49,930 bases of DNA from an uncultured Flavobacteriaceae bacterium (GCA_947500445.1 CANMSB010000035.1:1-49930), one strand, 5' to 3'; positions 25,683 to 35,494 are shown, numbered from the stretch's first letter. A program made the numbers and translations. Notes: a model not told the origin generated them from the letters alone.

Positions 25683-25698
25683 TTTAGATTAATCTAAA
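25683..25698. promoter_or_regulatory. Perfect palindrome TTTAGATTAATCTAAA
   Basis: Sixteen bases, perfectly self-complementary. Each half (TTTAGATT) equals the left half of the Fur-like sites at 312 and 19773. No iron gene is adjacent; uvrB ends 94 bases to the right on the opposite strand. A strong site without an obvious target, or a site for an unannotated small RNA. Confidence 0.4.
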
Positions 25699-25791
25699 AA
25701 ATGCATTCAACTATTTAAAATCCAGAATATTACATTATAAAATATAAAGTTATAGTTGAATTATAGTTTTTTTGAGCTGTCCACAGTGTTT

Positions 25792-27780
25792 TTACACCTT
25801 TTCTTGAAGCATTTTTATTTCGTCCCTTAATTTTGCCGCTTCCATGAAGTCCAGATCCTTGGCCGCTTTTTCCATGGCCTTCCGTTTTTCGCGAATCATT
25901 TTTTCCAACTGTTCTTTGGTCATGTATTCGAGTTCGGGTTCTGCCGCCCTCAGTTCTTCTTTTTGAAAATGGTAGGTAGAAACAGAGTTTTTTGCCAAGG
26001 CGCTATCCAAACTTTTATTGAGTGCTTTTGGCGTTACGTTATGCGCCTTATTATACGCAATTTGTTTTTCCCTGCGGTACTCCGTTTCATCGATTGTTTT
26101 CTGCATGCTTTCGGTCACCTTATCGGCATACATAATGGCCCTTCCGTTGAGGTGTCTTGCAGCACGTCCGACCGTCTGTGTGAGCGAACGATTACTCCTC
26201 AAAAAACCTTCCTTATCGGCGTCGATGATCGCTACCAAGGATACCTCCGGAAGATCTAGTCCCTCCCTCAAAAGGTTGACCCCGATCAGCACGTCAAAAA
26301 TACCTTTTCGAAGGTCTTGCATGATCTCTACCCGCTCCAAGGTATCCACATCACTATGGATATATCGGCAGCGCACATTGATGCGGGTAAGGTACTTGGC
26401 CAATTCTTCCGCCATTCTTTTGGTGAGGGTGGTCACCAGGGTACGCTCGTCTTTTTCTACCCGTTGTTGTATTTCCTCTACCAGGTCATCTATCTGGTTA
26501 AGACTGGGCCGTACTTCAATAATGGGATCTAACAGTCCCGTGGGGCGAATGATCTGTTCCGCAAAAACACCCTCGCTCAGTTTTAGTTCATAATCCGCCG
26601 GGGTGGCGCTAACATAGATAACCTGATGTTGCAAGGCTTCGAACTCCTCAAATTTTAAGGGGCGATTGTCCATAGCGGCCGGCAAGCGGAAACCATAGTC
26701 CACCAAGTTTACCTTTCGGGAACGGTCCCCACCATACATGGCATGTACCTGTGGGATGGTAACATGGCTTTCGTCGATGATCATAAGGTAATCGTCCGGA
26801 AAATAGTCCAACAAACAAAAAGGTCGCGTTCCAGGGGCACGGCCGTCCAGGTAACGGGAATAGTTCTCGATTCCCGAGCAATACCCCAGTTCCCGGATCA
26901 TTTCCAGATCAAAATTCGTACGTTCTTCCAAACGTTTGGCTTCCAGCGGCTTGCCTATTTCCTTAAAATAGTCGATCTGTTTGACCAGGTCGTCCTGTAT
27001 TTGGTGTATTGCATTTTGAAGCACGTCCTGCGAAGTAACGAACATGTTCGCCGGATAGATGTTCAGGCTTTCGTACACTTCGATTACGGTATTGTTAAAG
27101 GGATCGAACGCCTCGATTTCCTCAACTTCGTCCCCAAAAAAATGAATTCGGAACGCATGGTCGGCATAGCCCGGGAATACATCTACGACATCCCCTTTTA
27201 CCCTAAAGTTCCCGTTTCTAAAATCTGCCGTGGTCCTGGAATATAACCCTTGTACCAATTGGTGTAAAAACTTGGTACGGGCGATCACTTGATCTTTTTT
27301 GATCTGAATCACGTTTTTCTGAAATTCGATAGGGTTCCCGATACCGTAAAGGCAGGAAACGGAAGCCACCACGAGTACGTCCCTTCGTCCCGATAACAGC
27401 GAAGAGGTGGTGCTCAGGCGTAGCTTTTCAATATCCTCGTTAATGGAAAGGTCCTTCTCGATATAGAGTCCTGAGGTGGGGATGAACGCCTCCGGTTGAT
27501 AATAGTCGTAATAGGATACAAAATACTCTACGGCATTTTCAGGAAAAAATTGTTTGAACTCCGAGTACAACTGGGCCGCAAGTGTTTTGTTATGGGCCAG
27601 GATCAATGTGGGGCGTTGGGTTTCGGCGATAACATTGGCCACCGTAAACGTTTTTCCCGAGCCGGTCACTCCTAAAAGGGTTTGATATTGTTCGCCACCT
27701 TCCATGCCCTCCACAAGCTGTTTAATGGCCTGGGGCTGATCTCCGGTAGGTTTAAAATCCGATACGACCTTAAATTTCAT
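25792..27780 (-). CDS. uvrB: Excinuclease ABC subunit B
   Basis: A 662-residue UvrB, the damage-verifying helicase-like subunit of nucleotide excision repair; it is loaded by UvrA and recruits UvrC. Visible: Walker A GVTGSGKT (38-45), the beta-hairpin region YYDYYQPEAFIP (about 92-104), the DESH box (about 337), helicase motif ADKEGFLRSNRSLTQTVGRAARH, and the C-terminal UVR domain (MEKAAKDLDFMEAAKLRDEIKML). Full length for the family. It stands alone; the neighbour to the right is also leftward but 161 bases away. Confidence 0.98.
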   Translation of the reverse strand: MKFKVVSDFKPTGDQPQAIKQLVEGMEGGEQYQTLLGVTGSGKTFTVANVIAETQRPTLILAHNKTLAAQLYSEFKQFFPENAVEYFVSYYDYYQPEAFIPTSGLYIEKDLSINEDIEKLRLSTTSSLLSGRRDVLVVASVSCLYGIGNPIEFQKNVIQIKKDQVIARTKFLHQLVQGLYSRTTADFRNGNFRVKGDVVDVFPGYADHAFRIHFFGDEVEEIEAFDPFNNTVIEVYESLNIYPANMFVTSQDVLQNAIHQIQDDLVKQIDYFKEIGKPLEAKRLEERTNFDLEMIRELGYCSGIENYSRYLDGRAPGTRPFCLLDYFPDDYLMIIDESHVTIPQVHAMYGGDRSRKVNLVDYGFRLPAAMDNRPLKFEEFEALQHQVIYVSATPADYELKLSEGVFAEQIIRPTGLLDPIIEVRPSLNQIDDLVEEIQQRVEKDERTLVTTLTKRMAEELAKYLTRINVRCRYIHSDVDTLERVEIMQDLRKGIFDVLIGVNLLREGLDLPEVSLVAIIDADKEGFLRSNRSLTQTVGRAARHLNGRAIMYADKVTESMQKTIDETEYRREKQIAYNKAHNVTPKALNKSLDSALAKNSVSTYHFQKEELRAAEPELEYMTKEQLEKMIREKRKAMEKAAKDLDFMEAAKLRDEIKMLQEKV

Positions 27781-27941
27781 ATGTTATGCGGTTTAATACC
27801 ATTTCTGATGTTAAAAAGGTAAAAGCTTTTCTGAAGACTTAAAAATACAAAAAGCACCGTGTTAACAAGGGATAGGCCAGCGTTATTCCCGCTTTAGTTG
27901 TGAACATTCAACGGTCGGGCATAAGGTCAAAAAACGGACAG

Positions 27942-30329
27942 TTATCTTTTAAGGGTAAAATGGCCTTTAAACTCCCGTTCCCCGTCAATATTTGCTACAA
28001 ACCAATAGTCCGAAGGGGGTATGGGCCTGCCGTTGGCATTGCCGCTCCATCCGTTTTCATCAGCCCGAAAACGATTGATCAGGGTGCCATACCGATCATA
28101 AATGCTAATGGTAGTGTTTTGTTCAACGGAAGGATCCACTCCGATAAGCTGCCAAAAATCCCCTATACCATCGCCATTGGGGGTAAATACCTTTGGATAG
28201 CCCAATACCGTAATTGTTTCCTCGGTTATGCCACAGCCGTTCTTGTCCCGTATGTAAAGCTCCAACGTACCCGGTGGGATATTTGCAAAAAAATTGGCAT
28301 CTTGATATTCCTCGCCATCGATACTGTATTCGTAATCACCGGCTCCATTAACGATAATAGCTACGGTGTTGTTGTCCGAAGCATCGGTGAGGTCGATACG
28401 CTCTAATATAGCGGCATTGGATGGGGCGATGGTAAAATCGGCATCGTTGGAACAGCTAATGGTCTGTCCGCTATTAACGAACGTCTGGCTTACCGTTAAC
28501 CGGTAGTTACCCGGGCTATCAAAGGTTGCCGTTCGCTGATCGGATATTTCCGCCGCCCCATTGGTGTCGAGGGCCGTCCATAAATAGCCGTCATAACCTG
28601 GAGGTGCTTCCAAGGACAGTACTGGATTATCGGTGCAAATGAAAAAAGATCCATTAAAACTGATTTCCGGCAGCGGATTTACCAGTAGCTCCACCACCTC
28701 GATTCCCTCACAATCGTTGTTTTCTTCTATGCGTACATATACGGTGGTATCTTCGGAAAGATAACTATCGGAAAGTGGGTTTTGTTCCAATTTGGCATCC
28801 TCCAGCGTAGCATAAAATGCAGTTTCGGAACCTGGATAGGTATTTTGTCCGAACAGGTTCAGGTCAAAACTTCCGGTCAGGGCATCATCCTCCGGGTCTT
28901 CATCGCAGACGATCAGCGGACTTTGTACACTGGTGCGCACCGGGGCAGGATTTACCGTCAGCAATACCTCGCCCAAAGTTTCACAAACGTCGGTCAGTAC
29001 GCGGTAGTATATGGTCTGGTTGACAGGTGTGCTGTTGGTGAAGTTGGAAAAATCGGCGATGGGGTCATTGTTGTCGCGATCTTGCTCCGTTTCGTAAAAA
29101 AGATAAAGAAAATTGGTCGCTTCAATATCGGCGAACAACTGGTCAAGGTTGAAAGCGGTAATGCCGTCCAGTTCGTTGGCCAGATCTACATCGCACTGCA
29201 CCAGCTCGTCGGGAACCCGGATCGGGCTGGGCACTACCCTCAGATTGACGTCCACGACATCGAAGCAGCTCGGGTCCGGAGTCCAAATCACCCTGGCATA
29301 TAAGGTTCCGTCGGGCGCTTCGTAGGTAGCCGTCGCAATGGCATTGGTACCATTTGTTGCGTCGGCAGGGGTAGGGTGTACGGTTACCGAATAATTGATA
29401 GGGGAGGCAATACTGTTTTGCACATCTGCAATGATTTGGCTGATCTGAAAACTCTCGCTACCGTTTTCGTCGGGGTCGCACGCCACATATTCAAATGTTT
29501 TGGTAATCGGTGGATCCATGAGGATGGGTTGTTCGGTGATGTCAAAACAAGTATCGGGCCCTATGGTCTTTACGAATATGCTGGTGGCGGCGTCAATGGG
29601 AAAGGAAGAAGGGTCGCCGATGGCGTCCGTTCCATCAAAGGCATTGGCCAAGGTGCTATAATATTCGAACTGTAGGGAGGCTCCCGTGGCGATCTGATCT
29701 TGATTTTGGGTCAGGTCTACCGGAGCTCCGATTTGCGTAAAACACAAGGCGATAGGGTCCGGTTCCCCGGTAATGATGGGCTGTTCCACAAAATCGGCGG
29801 TCCCCTTCCAATCCAAGTCAAAACCACCGTTTCCGATTGGGCGATCAATCATTAAATAATAGGTTTCACCGGCCAGTACGGGGAGGGAGGACACAAAACT
29901 GTTGCCCAATTCGCCCGGTCCTTCGGAAGTATCCGATTCATTGCTTCGAAGTCCGGTAGTATTGCTCCCAAGGCCCGCTTGTTGTGGGTTGGTAGTGGAA
30001 CACCGTATCGGTGCGTTGGTATTGCCGCAACTAAAATCGGGCCCAAAAATGTAAAAATCGTAATCCACACCAATGCTGTTATTCACGGGAGTGATGGTAA
30101 ACTCCAAATCTCCGGATTGGCCGATGTTCATACGTAGCCAAAGGCTGTTACTTTCTTCAAAGGTGCAGGGGTTGGAAGTGGCATCGAGTTCCTGAACGCC
30201 AAAACCCGAGGCATTGGAGCTGATGCGACTATTGCCGCATACCGTAATGGCATCGATACAATCGCTGGCGCCCTGCGACCAAACGGCAACGGGACCAAAC
30301 AGCAATAGTATGAGCAGCATTTTTTTCAT
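27942..30329 (-). CDS. T9SS type B sorting-domain surface protein
   Basis: About 795 residues from MKKMLLILLLFGPVAVWSQ, which is a good signal peptide; a longer start at 30374 would bury it. The body has beta-rich, Asp- and Pro-rich repeats of the adhesin kind (for example LVVNPLPEISFNGSFFICTDNP). The last ~85 residues are the gliding-motility/CHU_C-type domain: YPKVFTPNGDGIGDFWQLIGVD...ISIYDRYGTLI...GWSGNANGRPIPPSDYWFVA...GHFTLKR. This tags the protein for type IX secretion and surface attachment or release. It probably binds sugars or contributes to adhesion; no enzyme motif seen. Confidence 0.93.
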   Translation of the reverse strand: MKKMLLILLLFGPVAVWSQGASDCIDAITVCGNSRISSNASGFGVQELDATSNPCTFEESNSLWLRMNIGQSGDLEFTITPVNNSIGVDYDFYIFGPDFSCGNTNAPIRCSTTNPQQAGLGSNTTGLRSNESDTSEGPGELGNSFVSSLPVLAGETYYLMIDRPIGNGGFDLDWKGTADFVEQPIITGEPDPIALCFTQIGAPVDLTQNQDQIATGASLQFEYYSTLANAFDGTDAIGDPSSFPIDAATSIFVKTIGPDTCFDITEQPILMDPPITKTFEYVACDPDENGSESFQISQIIADVQNSIASPINYSVTVHPTPADATNGTNAIATATYEAPDGTLYARVIWTPDPSCFDVVDVNLRVVPSPIRVPDELVQCDVDLANELDGITAFNLDQLFADIEATNFLYLFYETEQDRDNNDPIADFSNFTNSTPVNQTIYYRVLTDVCETLGEVLLTVNPAPVRTSVQSPLIVCDEDPEDDALTGSFDLNLFGQNTYPGSETAFYATLEDAKLEQNPLSDSYLSEDTTVYVRIEENNDCEGIEVVELLVNPLPEISFNGSFFICTDNPVLSLEAPPGYDGYLWTALDTNGAAEISDQRTATFDSPGNYRLTVSQTFVNSGQTISCSNDADFTIAPSNAAILERIDLTDASDNNTVAIIVNGAGDYEYSIDGEEYQDANFFANIPPGTLELYIRDKNGCGITEETITVLGYPKVFTPNGDGIGDFWQLIGVDPSVEQNTTISIYDRYGTLINRFRADENGWSGNANGRPIPPSDYWFVANIDGEREFKGHFTLKR

Positions 30330-30419
30330 TCGAGGGAAATGGATGTACAAGATAATGCAAATGTTTTTCCCCACAATCTGTAGGCACTTGAAGTTCGTTA
30401 TTTGTCCATTTTATAGCAG

Positions 30420-30440
30420 TTCGAAGTTAAAATGGTATAC
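30420..30440 (+). repeat. Dispersed short repeat, copy B
   Basis: TTCGAAGTTAAAATGGTATA, a close variant of copy A at 14550-14570, lying in the spacer between the T9SS protein and the 30547 gene. Confidence 0.55.
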
Positions 30441-30546
30441 CACCCAAATGAATGCGACCGAAGTGAAGCGTACGAATCAAAAGAATTGAAAACGCTTCCA
30501 TCATTTTGAATTATATTGCCCATCGAAAACGAGATTACTGGAATTT

Positions 30547-31014
30547 ATGATACGATTACTACACCTAACGGTGCTATTGACATTTGTTTTATCTTCAATG
30601 GCCAACGTTTTTGGCCAAGAATTGGAGATTAAAAGTGGTTTTTGGCGTTTGTCCTATTGCCAAAACGATGAAGAAGTTGGAAAAGAAAGGTTTTTGGAAA
30701 CGTTAAGGACCGATACGGAAGCAAATTTGTTGTGGAAAAAGGCCAAGACATCTGAAACGTTGGCATATACTTCCCTGGTATTGGGAACAGGATTTGGTAT
30801 CTGGAATTACCGCAATATATCCAATTATGACGTTAATGCCTTATCGGCTATCGGTGGAATAGTGACAAGCGCGGCCGCGCTGGTCTTTTTAATACGGACC
30901 TCAACAAACAAAACAAAAGCCGTTGCTACCTATAATCGAAATATAAAGAAGGGTACCGCGCTCAAAGTAAGGCCCTTATCAAAAGGTCTTGGACTGGCCC
31001 TAGTTTTTCAGTAG
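30547..31014 (+). CDS. Unknown membrane protein with signal peptide
   Basis: A 155-residue protein: signal peptide (about 1-24, ending VFGQ), then a short soluble part (SGFWRLSYCQNDEEVGKERFLETLRTDTEANLLWKKAKTSETLAYTS) and two hydrophobic segments (about 76-92 and 100-118), ending in a short basic tail with ATYNRNIKKG. The layout resembles a family of flavobacterial hypothetical proteins with a YN-type C-terminal motif. Function unknown. It is isolated, facing the leftward ABC exporter. Confidence 0.75.
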   Translation: MIRLLHLTVLLTFVLSSMANVFGQELEIKSGFWRLSYCQNDEEVGKERFLETLRTDTEANLLWKKAKTSETLAYTSLVLGTGFGIWNYRNISNYDVNALSAIGGIVTSAAALVFLIRTSTNKTKAVATYNRNIKKGTALKVRPLSKGLGLALVFQ

Positions 31015-31101
31015 TCCTCATCAATGTGTTGGTATGATAAAAACTGCGCTCTCCATAGTTCGTTGACAAGACCGAAATGTACCAAAAGGCCTAAAGGACA
31101 A

Positions 31102-31935
31102 TTAAAGATCCCGCTTCCGAAGTAAGGCATAGGACAGGTAAACGAATACGGCGGTCCACAAGAGCACTATTAAAACTTGATACCAGTGTACGGCGTAGTC
31201 CAACTCCAGTTTTTCGCCAATTTGATCGGCTACCGATTTAACGGCCCCTAAACGGGAAAAGGGCTCCTGTACCAAATTGGTCATCGATTGTAAGGGGAAA
31301 AAATCCTTGACGATCCTAGCATTCTCCCACGACATGAGCTTCCAGCCCAACAGTCCAAAAAGTAATTGCTCCACAATCAGCCACAACACCAGAAACCCGA
31401 GGGCAAAGGCAGATCGTTTTACAAAAATCCCCAGAAAAAGACAGAAGGAGAAGAAGCCTACAAGCTTTACAAAAAAGGCGAACAAAAATTCGAGATCCGA
31501 AAAAATAATGGAAATTTCGTTATAGTCGGAATAGATCAGTCCGAGTATCAGCGTAACGATAAAAACGAATACTGTTGAAATCAATGCGAAGGACGTTACC
31601 GTAAGGAACTTAGACAAAATGAACTCCTTTTTGGAGAGCCCATCGATCAAATTCTGTTTAATGGTTTTGTTGCTGTATTCGTTCGCCATCATGGATACGA
31701 TAACAATCGCCAAAAACAGTTTGAAAAAAGCGGCAACAAAACTGTTGAAATGCCAGATGTACGGAAAGTTGAAGATGCCCTGTTCCGCCAAATGGAACTT
31801 TACCGGACCGATATCAAATTTGATAGCCGCCACAAAAGCAATGGAAGTGAGCAGTATAAAATAGGATAAGATCAGTATTTTACTGGCCCTATTGTTCCAA
31901 AGCTTTATGAATTCTATATGTAATAAACGTATCAT
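31102..31935 (-). CDS. ABC-2 type exporter permease
   Basis: A 277-residue membrane protein with about six hydrophobic segments, ABC-2 permease type (MIRLLHIEFIKLWNNRASKILILSYFILLT, then MMANEYSNKTIKQNLIDGLSKKEFILSKFL). The latter segment is the cytosolic coupling region common to these permeases. Its start is 8 bases after the stop of the ATPase gene, so the two form one exporter. Substrate unknown; such pairs often serve lipid, bacteriocin or antibiotic export. Confidence 0.9.
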   Translation of the reverse strand: MIRLLHIEFIKLWNNRASKILILSYFILLTSIAFVAAIKFDIGPVKFHLAEQGIFNFPYIWHFNSFVAAFFKLFLAIVIVSMMANEYSNKTIKQNLIDGLSKKEFILSKFLTVTSFALISTVFVFIVTLILGLIYSDYNEISIIFSDLEFLFAFFVKLVGFFSFCLFLGIFVKRSAFALGFLVLWLIVEQLLFGLLGWKLMSWENARIVKDFFPLQSMTNLVQEPFSRLGAVKSVADQIGEKLELDYAVHWYQVLIVLLWTAVFVYLSYALLRKRDL

Positions 31936-31942
31936 CGGTTTC

Positions 31943-32842
31943 CTAGCTTTGGTTCTTTGTTAACGTAAGGAACTGTTCTTCCAGACTCTGTTTGCGTTTT
32001 ACCAGATGGGAAAGAAAAATACCTTTTTCGAACAGTTCCCGGTTCAGGGCATCAGCGGCCATTTCCTGGTTTAGAAAAGCAGTGATCATACCGTTTTCAT
32101 TTTTGAGTTGCCCAAAATTGTTGTGGTTCGTTAAATAGCGGGTCAACGCTTCCGCCTGTTCGGTCTTTAGCTCAAAAAAGCCATGACTGGCCAACATGCC
32201 GTCCACCGAGCCCGAGTATAATTTTTTGCCCTTTCTTAAAATGACCACATGGCTACACACCTTTTCTACCTCGTCCAATAAATGTGATGCCAAGAGAATT
32301 GTGGTGCCCTCCGCAGCGATTTTTTTTATGATTTCCCGGATTTGATGGATGCCCTGTGGGTCAAGGCCGTTGGTAGGCTCGTCCAATATTAGGATTTCCG
32401 GGTCGTTGAGCAGTGCCGATGCAATGGCCAATCGTTGCTTCATACCAAGGGAATAGGTGCGAAATTTGCTGTTTTTTCGCTCCAGCAACCCCACCAAAGC
32501 CAGCTTTTCCTCAACCTTCGTATCAGGTACTTCCTTTATTTTGCAAACCAATTTCAGGTTTTGCAAGGCCGTCATGTAGGGGTAAAAGTTTGGTCGTTCG
32601 ATAATGGCCCCCACCTTTTTTAGCGCTTCATGCGTCGAGGTGGCCCCATCGAACCAGGAAAATTCCCCGGCAGAACGGTTTACCACGTTCAACACGATAC
32701 CCAATGTCGTGGATTTGCCACTCCCGTTCGGACCAAGAATACCATAAACATTTCCTTTTTCTATTTCAAAAGAAAGGTTATTTACAGCAACCAGTGAACC
32801 AAATCGTTTGGTAAGGTTTTTTACGGATAGAATTGTGCTCAA
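31943..32842 (-). CDS. ABC exporter ATP-binding protein
   Basis: A 299-residue ATPase. Walker A GPNGSGKST at 37-45, signature SLGMKQR at 131-137, Walker B LILDEP at 151-156 with TNGLDPQG following, and the switch His in LLASHLL near 182. The C-terminal ~85 residues are the variable regulatory part. Paired with the ABC-2 permease immediately downstream; together they form a CcmA/DrrA-type exporter. Confidence 0.95.
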   Translation of the reverse strand: MSTILSVKNLTKRFGSLVAVNNLSFEIEKGNVYGILGPNGSGKSTTLGIVLNVVNRSAGEFSWFDGATSTHEALKKVGAIIERPNFYPYMTALQNLKLVCKIKEVPDTKVEEKLALVGLLERKNSKFRTYSLGMKQRLAIASALLNDPEILILDEPTNGLDPQGIHQIREIIKKIAAEGTTILLASHLLDEVEKVCSHVVILRKGKKLYSGSVDGMLASHGFFELKTEQAEALTRYLTNHNNFGQLKNENGMITAFLNQEMAADALNRELFEKGIFLSHLVKRKQSLEEQFLTLTKNQS

Positions 32843-32995
32843 TTTAAATCGGTTTTAAGTGGTTGCTGTCTACTTGACGAAGAAAGCGTAGTTTTGTTAC
32901 AAGAAGCGCACGCTTTTTTTAATGTGCATTTTTTATGCTTCCGTATTGCGGGAACGATGGCCCTTTTTTCGCCCGTACCAAAGAAACGAACGATT

Positions 32996-34072
32996 ATGTC
33001 CGAAGAAAAATTAATGTCGAAGAAAAAGCCGGCCTTTCCCGTTAATGAAAGGCTCGATGTGTATCTGGGGCAGTATAGTCGTAAAATTGAGATTCCGATT
33101 TTTTATGAAGATCTTTTGCGTTTTTCGGGTTCCGTTGTGGTCTATGATGAAGATGACAACGATACCCTTTGGGTACGCGTTTTTTATTCGGAAATGGAGC
33201 GGGAAGAAATCGATCGTAGCCTGAAAAAGGTCTATTCCATTTTACATTCCGACGGTAGCAATGGCATTACCCCATATTTGAACGTGGATGCCGTGGATTA
33301 TTGCACCTTTGGCAACTCCAAACCCTTTCGGATCAAGGTCCGGAACATATTGAACGACAATTTTATATACTTCTATGTAAAAAAGACCGATGCCTCAAGG
33401 GTTTACGGGCTTGAACTTGAACATATGCTCTCTCCCTACAACCTTAACTTTTTGGTATATAAGGATACGCTGATCGAAGAGCATATCGCCGGTATTCCTG
33501 GAGATGTGTTCATCAAGGATTTTTTACCAAAATGTACGGAGCGCGAAAAATCACAATTGGCAAAGGAGTTCGTAAAATTCAACGAACGTTGCATGATCCG
33601 TTTGCTGGGCGATATGCGGTCTTACAACTATGTGATCGTACCCGTACATGATTTTGATCATGTGGTGTACCGAATAAGGGCGATCGACTTTGATCAACAG
33701 TGTTTTGAGGGAAAACTAAAGGTGTACCGCCCACAGTTTTTTAAAGAAAACTTTTTAATGGTAGAATTGGTACGGGGCAAGTTACAGCGAAATTCCGTGG
33801 ACCAGTATAAGGTAGAAGAGCGATCGATAGTTGCCAAACGCATTTTGAGTTCCGGGAACCGCATCAAAAAACTCAGGGAAATATGTAAAAACGATATGAT
33901 TTCGAACCCTGAGAACGTGAGTACCCTAAAAAATCAGATTTATGAACTTACCCTTGACGTCAATTTTAAAAAATGCGAACGTATGGGCGAGGTGCTAGAT
34001 CTTGCTCTCGATTTTGTAAAAAGGAATTATCAGGATGTGAGTATGAAAGAGATCATCGAGCGTAAATTTTAA
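32996..34072 (+). CDS. Kinase-fold-like protein of unknown family
   Basis: A 358-residue protein from MSEEKLMSKKK; the longer frame from 32894 lacks a credible start context. I do not recognise the family. In order it shows YFYVKKTDASRVYGLELEHML (Lys129/130 and Glu140/142, resembling the beta-3 Lys and alpha-C Glu), TLIEEHIAGIPGD (hinge-like), LLGDMRSYNYVI (Asp206 and Asn211, spaced as in the catalytic D-x4-N loop) and RAIDFDQQCFEG (metal-binding Asp, like DFG/IDFD at 231-233). That order matches protein/aminoglycoside kinases. No signal peptide. It is next to a MATE gene in the same direction. Kinase activity is inference. Confidence 0.6.
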   Translation: MSEEKLMSKKKPAFPVNERLDVYLGQYSRKIEIPIFYEDLLRFSGSVVVYDEDDNDTLWVRVFYSEMEREEIDRSLKKVYSILHSDGSNGITPYLNVDAVDYCTFGNSKPFRIKVRNILNDNFIYFYVKKTDASRVYGLELEHMLSPYNLNFLVYKDTLIEEHIAGIPGDVFIKDFLPKCTEREKSQLAKEFVKFNERCMIRLLGDMRSYNYVIVPVHDFDHVVYRIRAIDFDQQCFEGKLKVYRPQFFKENFLMVELVRGKLQRNSVDQYKVEERSIVAKRILSSGNRIKKLREICKNDMISNPENVSTLKNQIYELTLDVNFKKCERMGEVLDLALDFVKRNYQDVSMKEIIERKF

Positions 34073-34111
34073 TACCAGAAATGGTATAAGACCTTTAAAC
34101 CACTACTGCAC

Positions 34112-35488
34112 TTGTTCCATAAGTATACCAAAGAATTTAAGTATAATGCCCGTCTGGCCTTACCGGTAATCACCGGAATGCTGGGGCATACCTTTGTGGC
34201 CTTTGCCGATAATCTTATGGTGGGCCGTTTGGGTACTGCCGAATTGGCGGCCGTATCCCTTGGAAACAGTTTTGTTTTTATTGCCATGTCCTTGGGTATC
34301 GGTTTTTCTACGGCCATTACCCCTTTGGTCGCCGAGGCCGACGGGTCGGGAAATGCGGCAAACGCAAAAAACGCCCTAAAGCACGGTTTGGTGCTTTGTA
34401 CCGTATTGGGCCTTTCCCTTTTTTTTCTGATATTGCTCTGTAGACCGTTGATGTACCATATGGATCAACCTCCGGAAGTGGTGGCCCTGGCCTTGCCCTA
34501 TATGGATCTGGTAGCCCTATCCTTGGTGCCTTTGACCATTTTTCAGGCATTCAAACAATTTTCGGAAGGCCTGTCGCAGACCAAATACCCCATGTATGCC
34601 ACGATCATCGCCAATCTGTTGAACGTCCTTCTCAACTATCTTTTCATTTTTGGGACCTTCGGCTTTCCTAAGTTGGGAGTGGTCGGTGCAGCGATCGGTA
34701 CCTTGGCTTCGCGGATTTTTATGGTCGGGTTCATTTGGTACCTTATGAAAAAACGCAAAACCTTTAAGGCCTACGTTACCGGGTTCAATTTTAGGAAAAT
34801 CGAAAAAAGGGTCATGAAAAAGATTATTGCCCTTGGTTTTCCATCGGCCCTACAAATGTTCTTTGAGGTGGGTATTTTTACCGCGGCAATTTGGCTGAGC
34901 GGGGTATTGGGTAAAAATGCCCAGGCCGCCAATCAAATTGCGTTGAACCTTAGCAGCATGACCTTCATGTTCGGAATGGGGCTGGGTGTTGCGGCAATGA
35001 TCCGTGTGGGCAACCAAAAGGGATTGGGCGACTTTAAGGAACTTCGGCGGATCGGGCAGTCGATATTTTTTATGACGTTTTTGATCGAAGTAGTATTTGC
35101 CCTGCTGTTCCTGTTCGGTAGGGAATGGTTCCCCACCCTGTACCTGAGTGCGGACGATCTCTTGCATGGCAGCGATAATGCCACGGTGCTGGCCATGGCC
35201 GCACAACTATTGTTGGTAGCCGCATTTTTTCAAATTAGCGATGGCATACAAGTAGTGGTCCTTGGGGCGCTACGAGGGTTGCAGGACGTGAAGATACCTA
35301 CTGCGATTACCTTTGTTGCCTATTGGTTGATCGGTTTCCCCATTTCTTACTACCTCTGCTTGCATACCGATTTAAAAAGCACGGGAATTTGGATCGGTCT
35401 TTTGATAGGACTTAGTGCATCGGCCCTAATGTTGTATCTTCGATTTAATTTTTTGACCACCCGCCTGATTGCCGGGCGACAAGTATAA
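34112..35488 (+). CDS. MATE family efflux transporter
   Basis: A 458-residue multidrug/toxin extrusion protein with about twelve membrane helices. Family motifs GMLGHTFVAFADNLMVGRLGTAELAAVSLGNSFVF and GFSTAITPLVAEADG are near the N terminus; PTAITFVAYWLIGFPISYYL near residue 390. The start is TTG: no in-frame ATG or GTG lies between the upstream stop (34070) and the conserved YTKEF segment. It likely exports cationic drugs or metabolites with Na+ or H+. It follows the kinase-like gene by 39 bases and precedes a small acidic protein. Confidence 0.9.
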   Translation: MFHKYTKEFKYNARLALPVITGMLGHTFVAFADNLMVGRLGTAELAAVSLGNSFVFIAMSLGIGFSTAITPLVAEADGSGNAANAKNALKHGLVLCTVLGLSLFFLILLCRPLMYHMDQPPEVVALALPYMDLVALSLVPLTIFQAFKQFSEGLSQTKYPMYATIIANLLNVLLNYLFIFGTFGFPKLGVVGAAIGTLASRIFMVGFIWYLMKKRKTFKAYVTGFNFRKIEKRVMKKIIALGFPSALQMFFEVGIFTAAIWLSGVLGKNAQAANQIALNLSSMTFMFGMGLGVAAMIRVGNQKGLGDFKELRRIGQSIFFMTFLIEVVFALLFLFGREWFPTLYLSADDLLHGSDNATVLAMAAQLLLVAAFFQISDGIQVVVLGALRGLQDVKIPTAITFVAYWLIGFPISYYLCLHTDLKSTGIWIGLLIGLSASALMLYLRFNFLTTRLIAGRQV

Positions 35489-35494
35489 TACACT

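Larger units (their letters stand above)
25290..25791. other. Spacer between hsp20 and uvrB
   Basis: These 502 bases contain the Hsp20 terminator, a TAnnTTTG match (TATCTTTG, 25630-25637) and a perfect 16-base palindrome at 25683-25698. The only reading frame of size (25313-25570) is low-complexity and not credible. No RNA gene is recognised, though a short transcript from 25630 cannot be excluded. Confidence 0.5.

Noticed and set aside
34072-34087. Hairpin ATACCA-GAAA-TGGTAT between the kinase-like and MATE genes
   Set aside because: Only 6 bp, A+T-rich and no T run; not enough for a terminator. It may be another fragment of the dispersed repeat.
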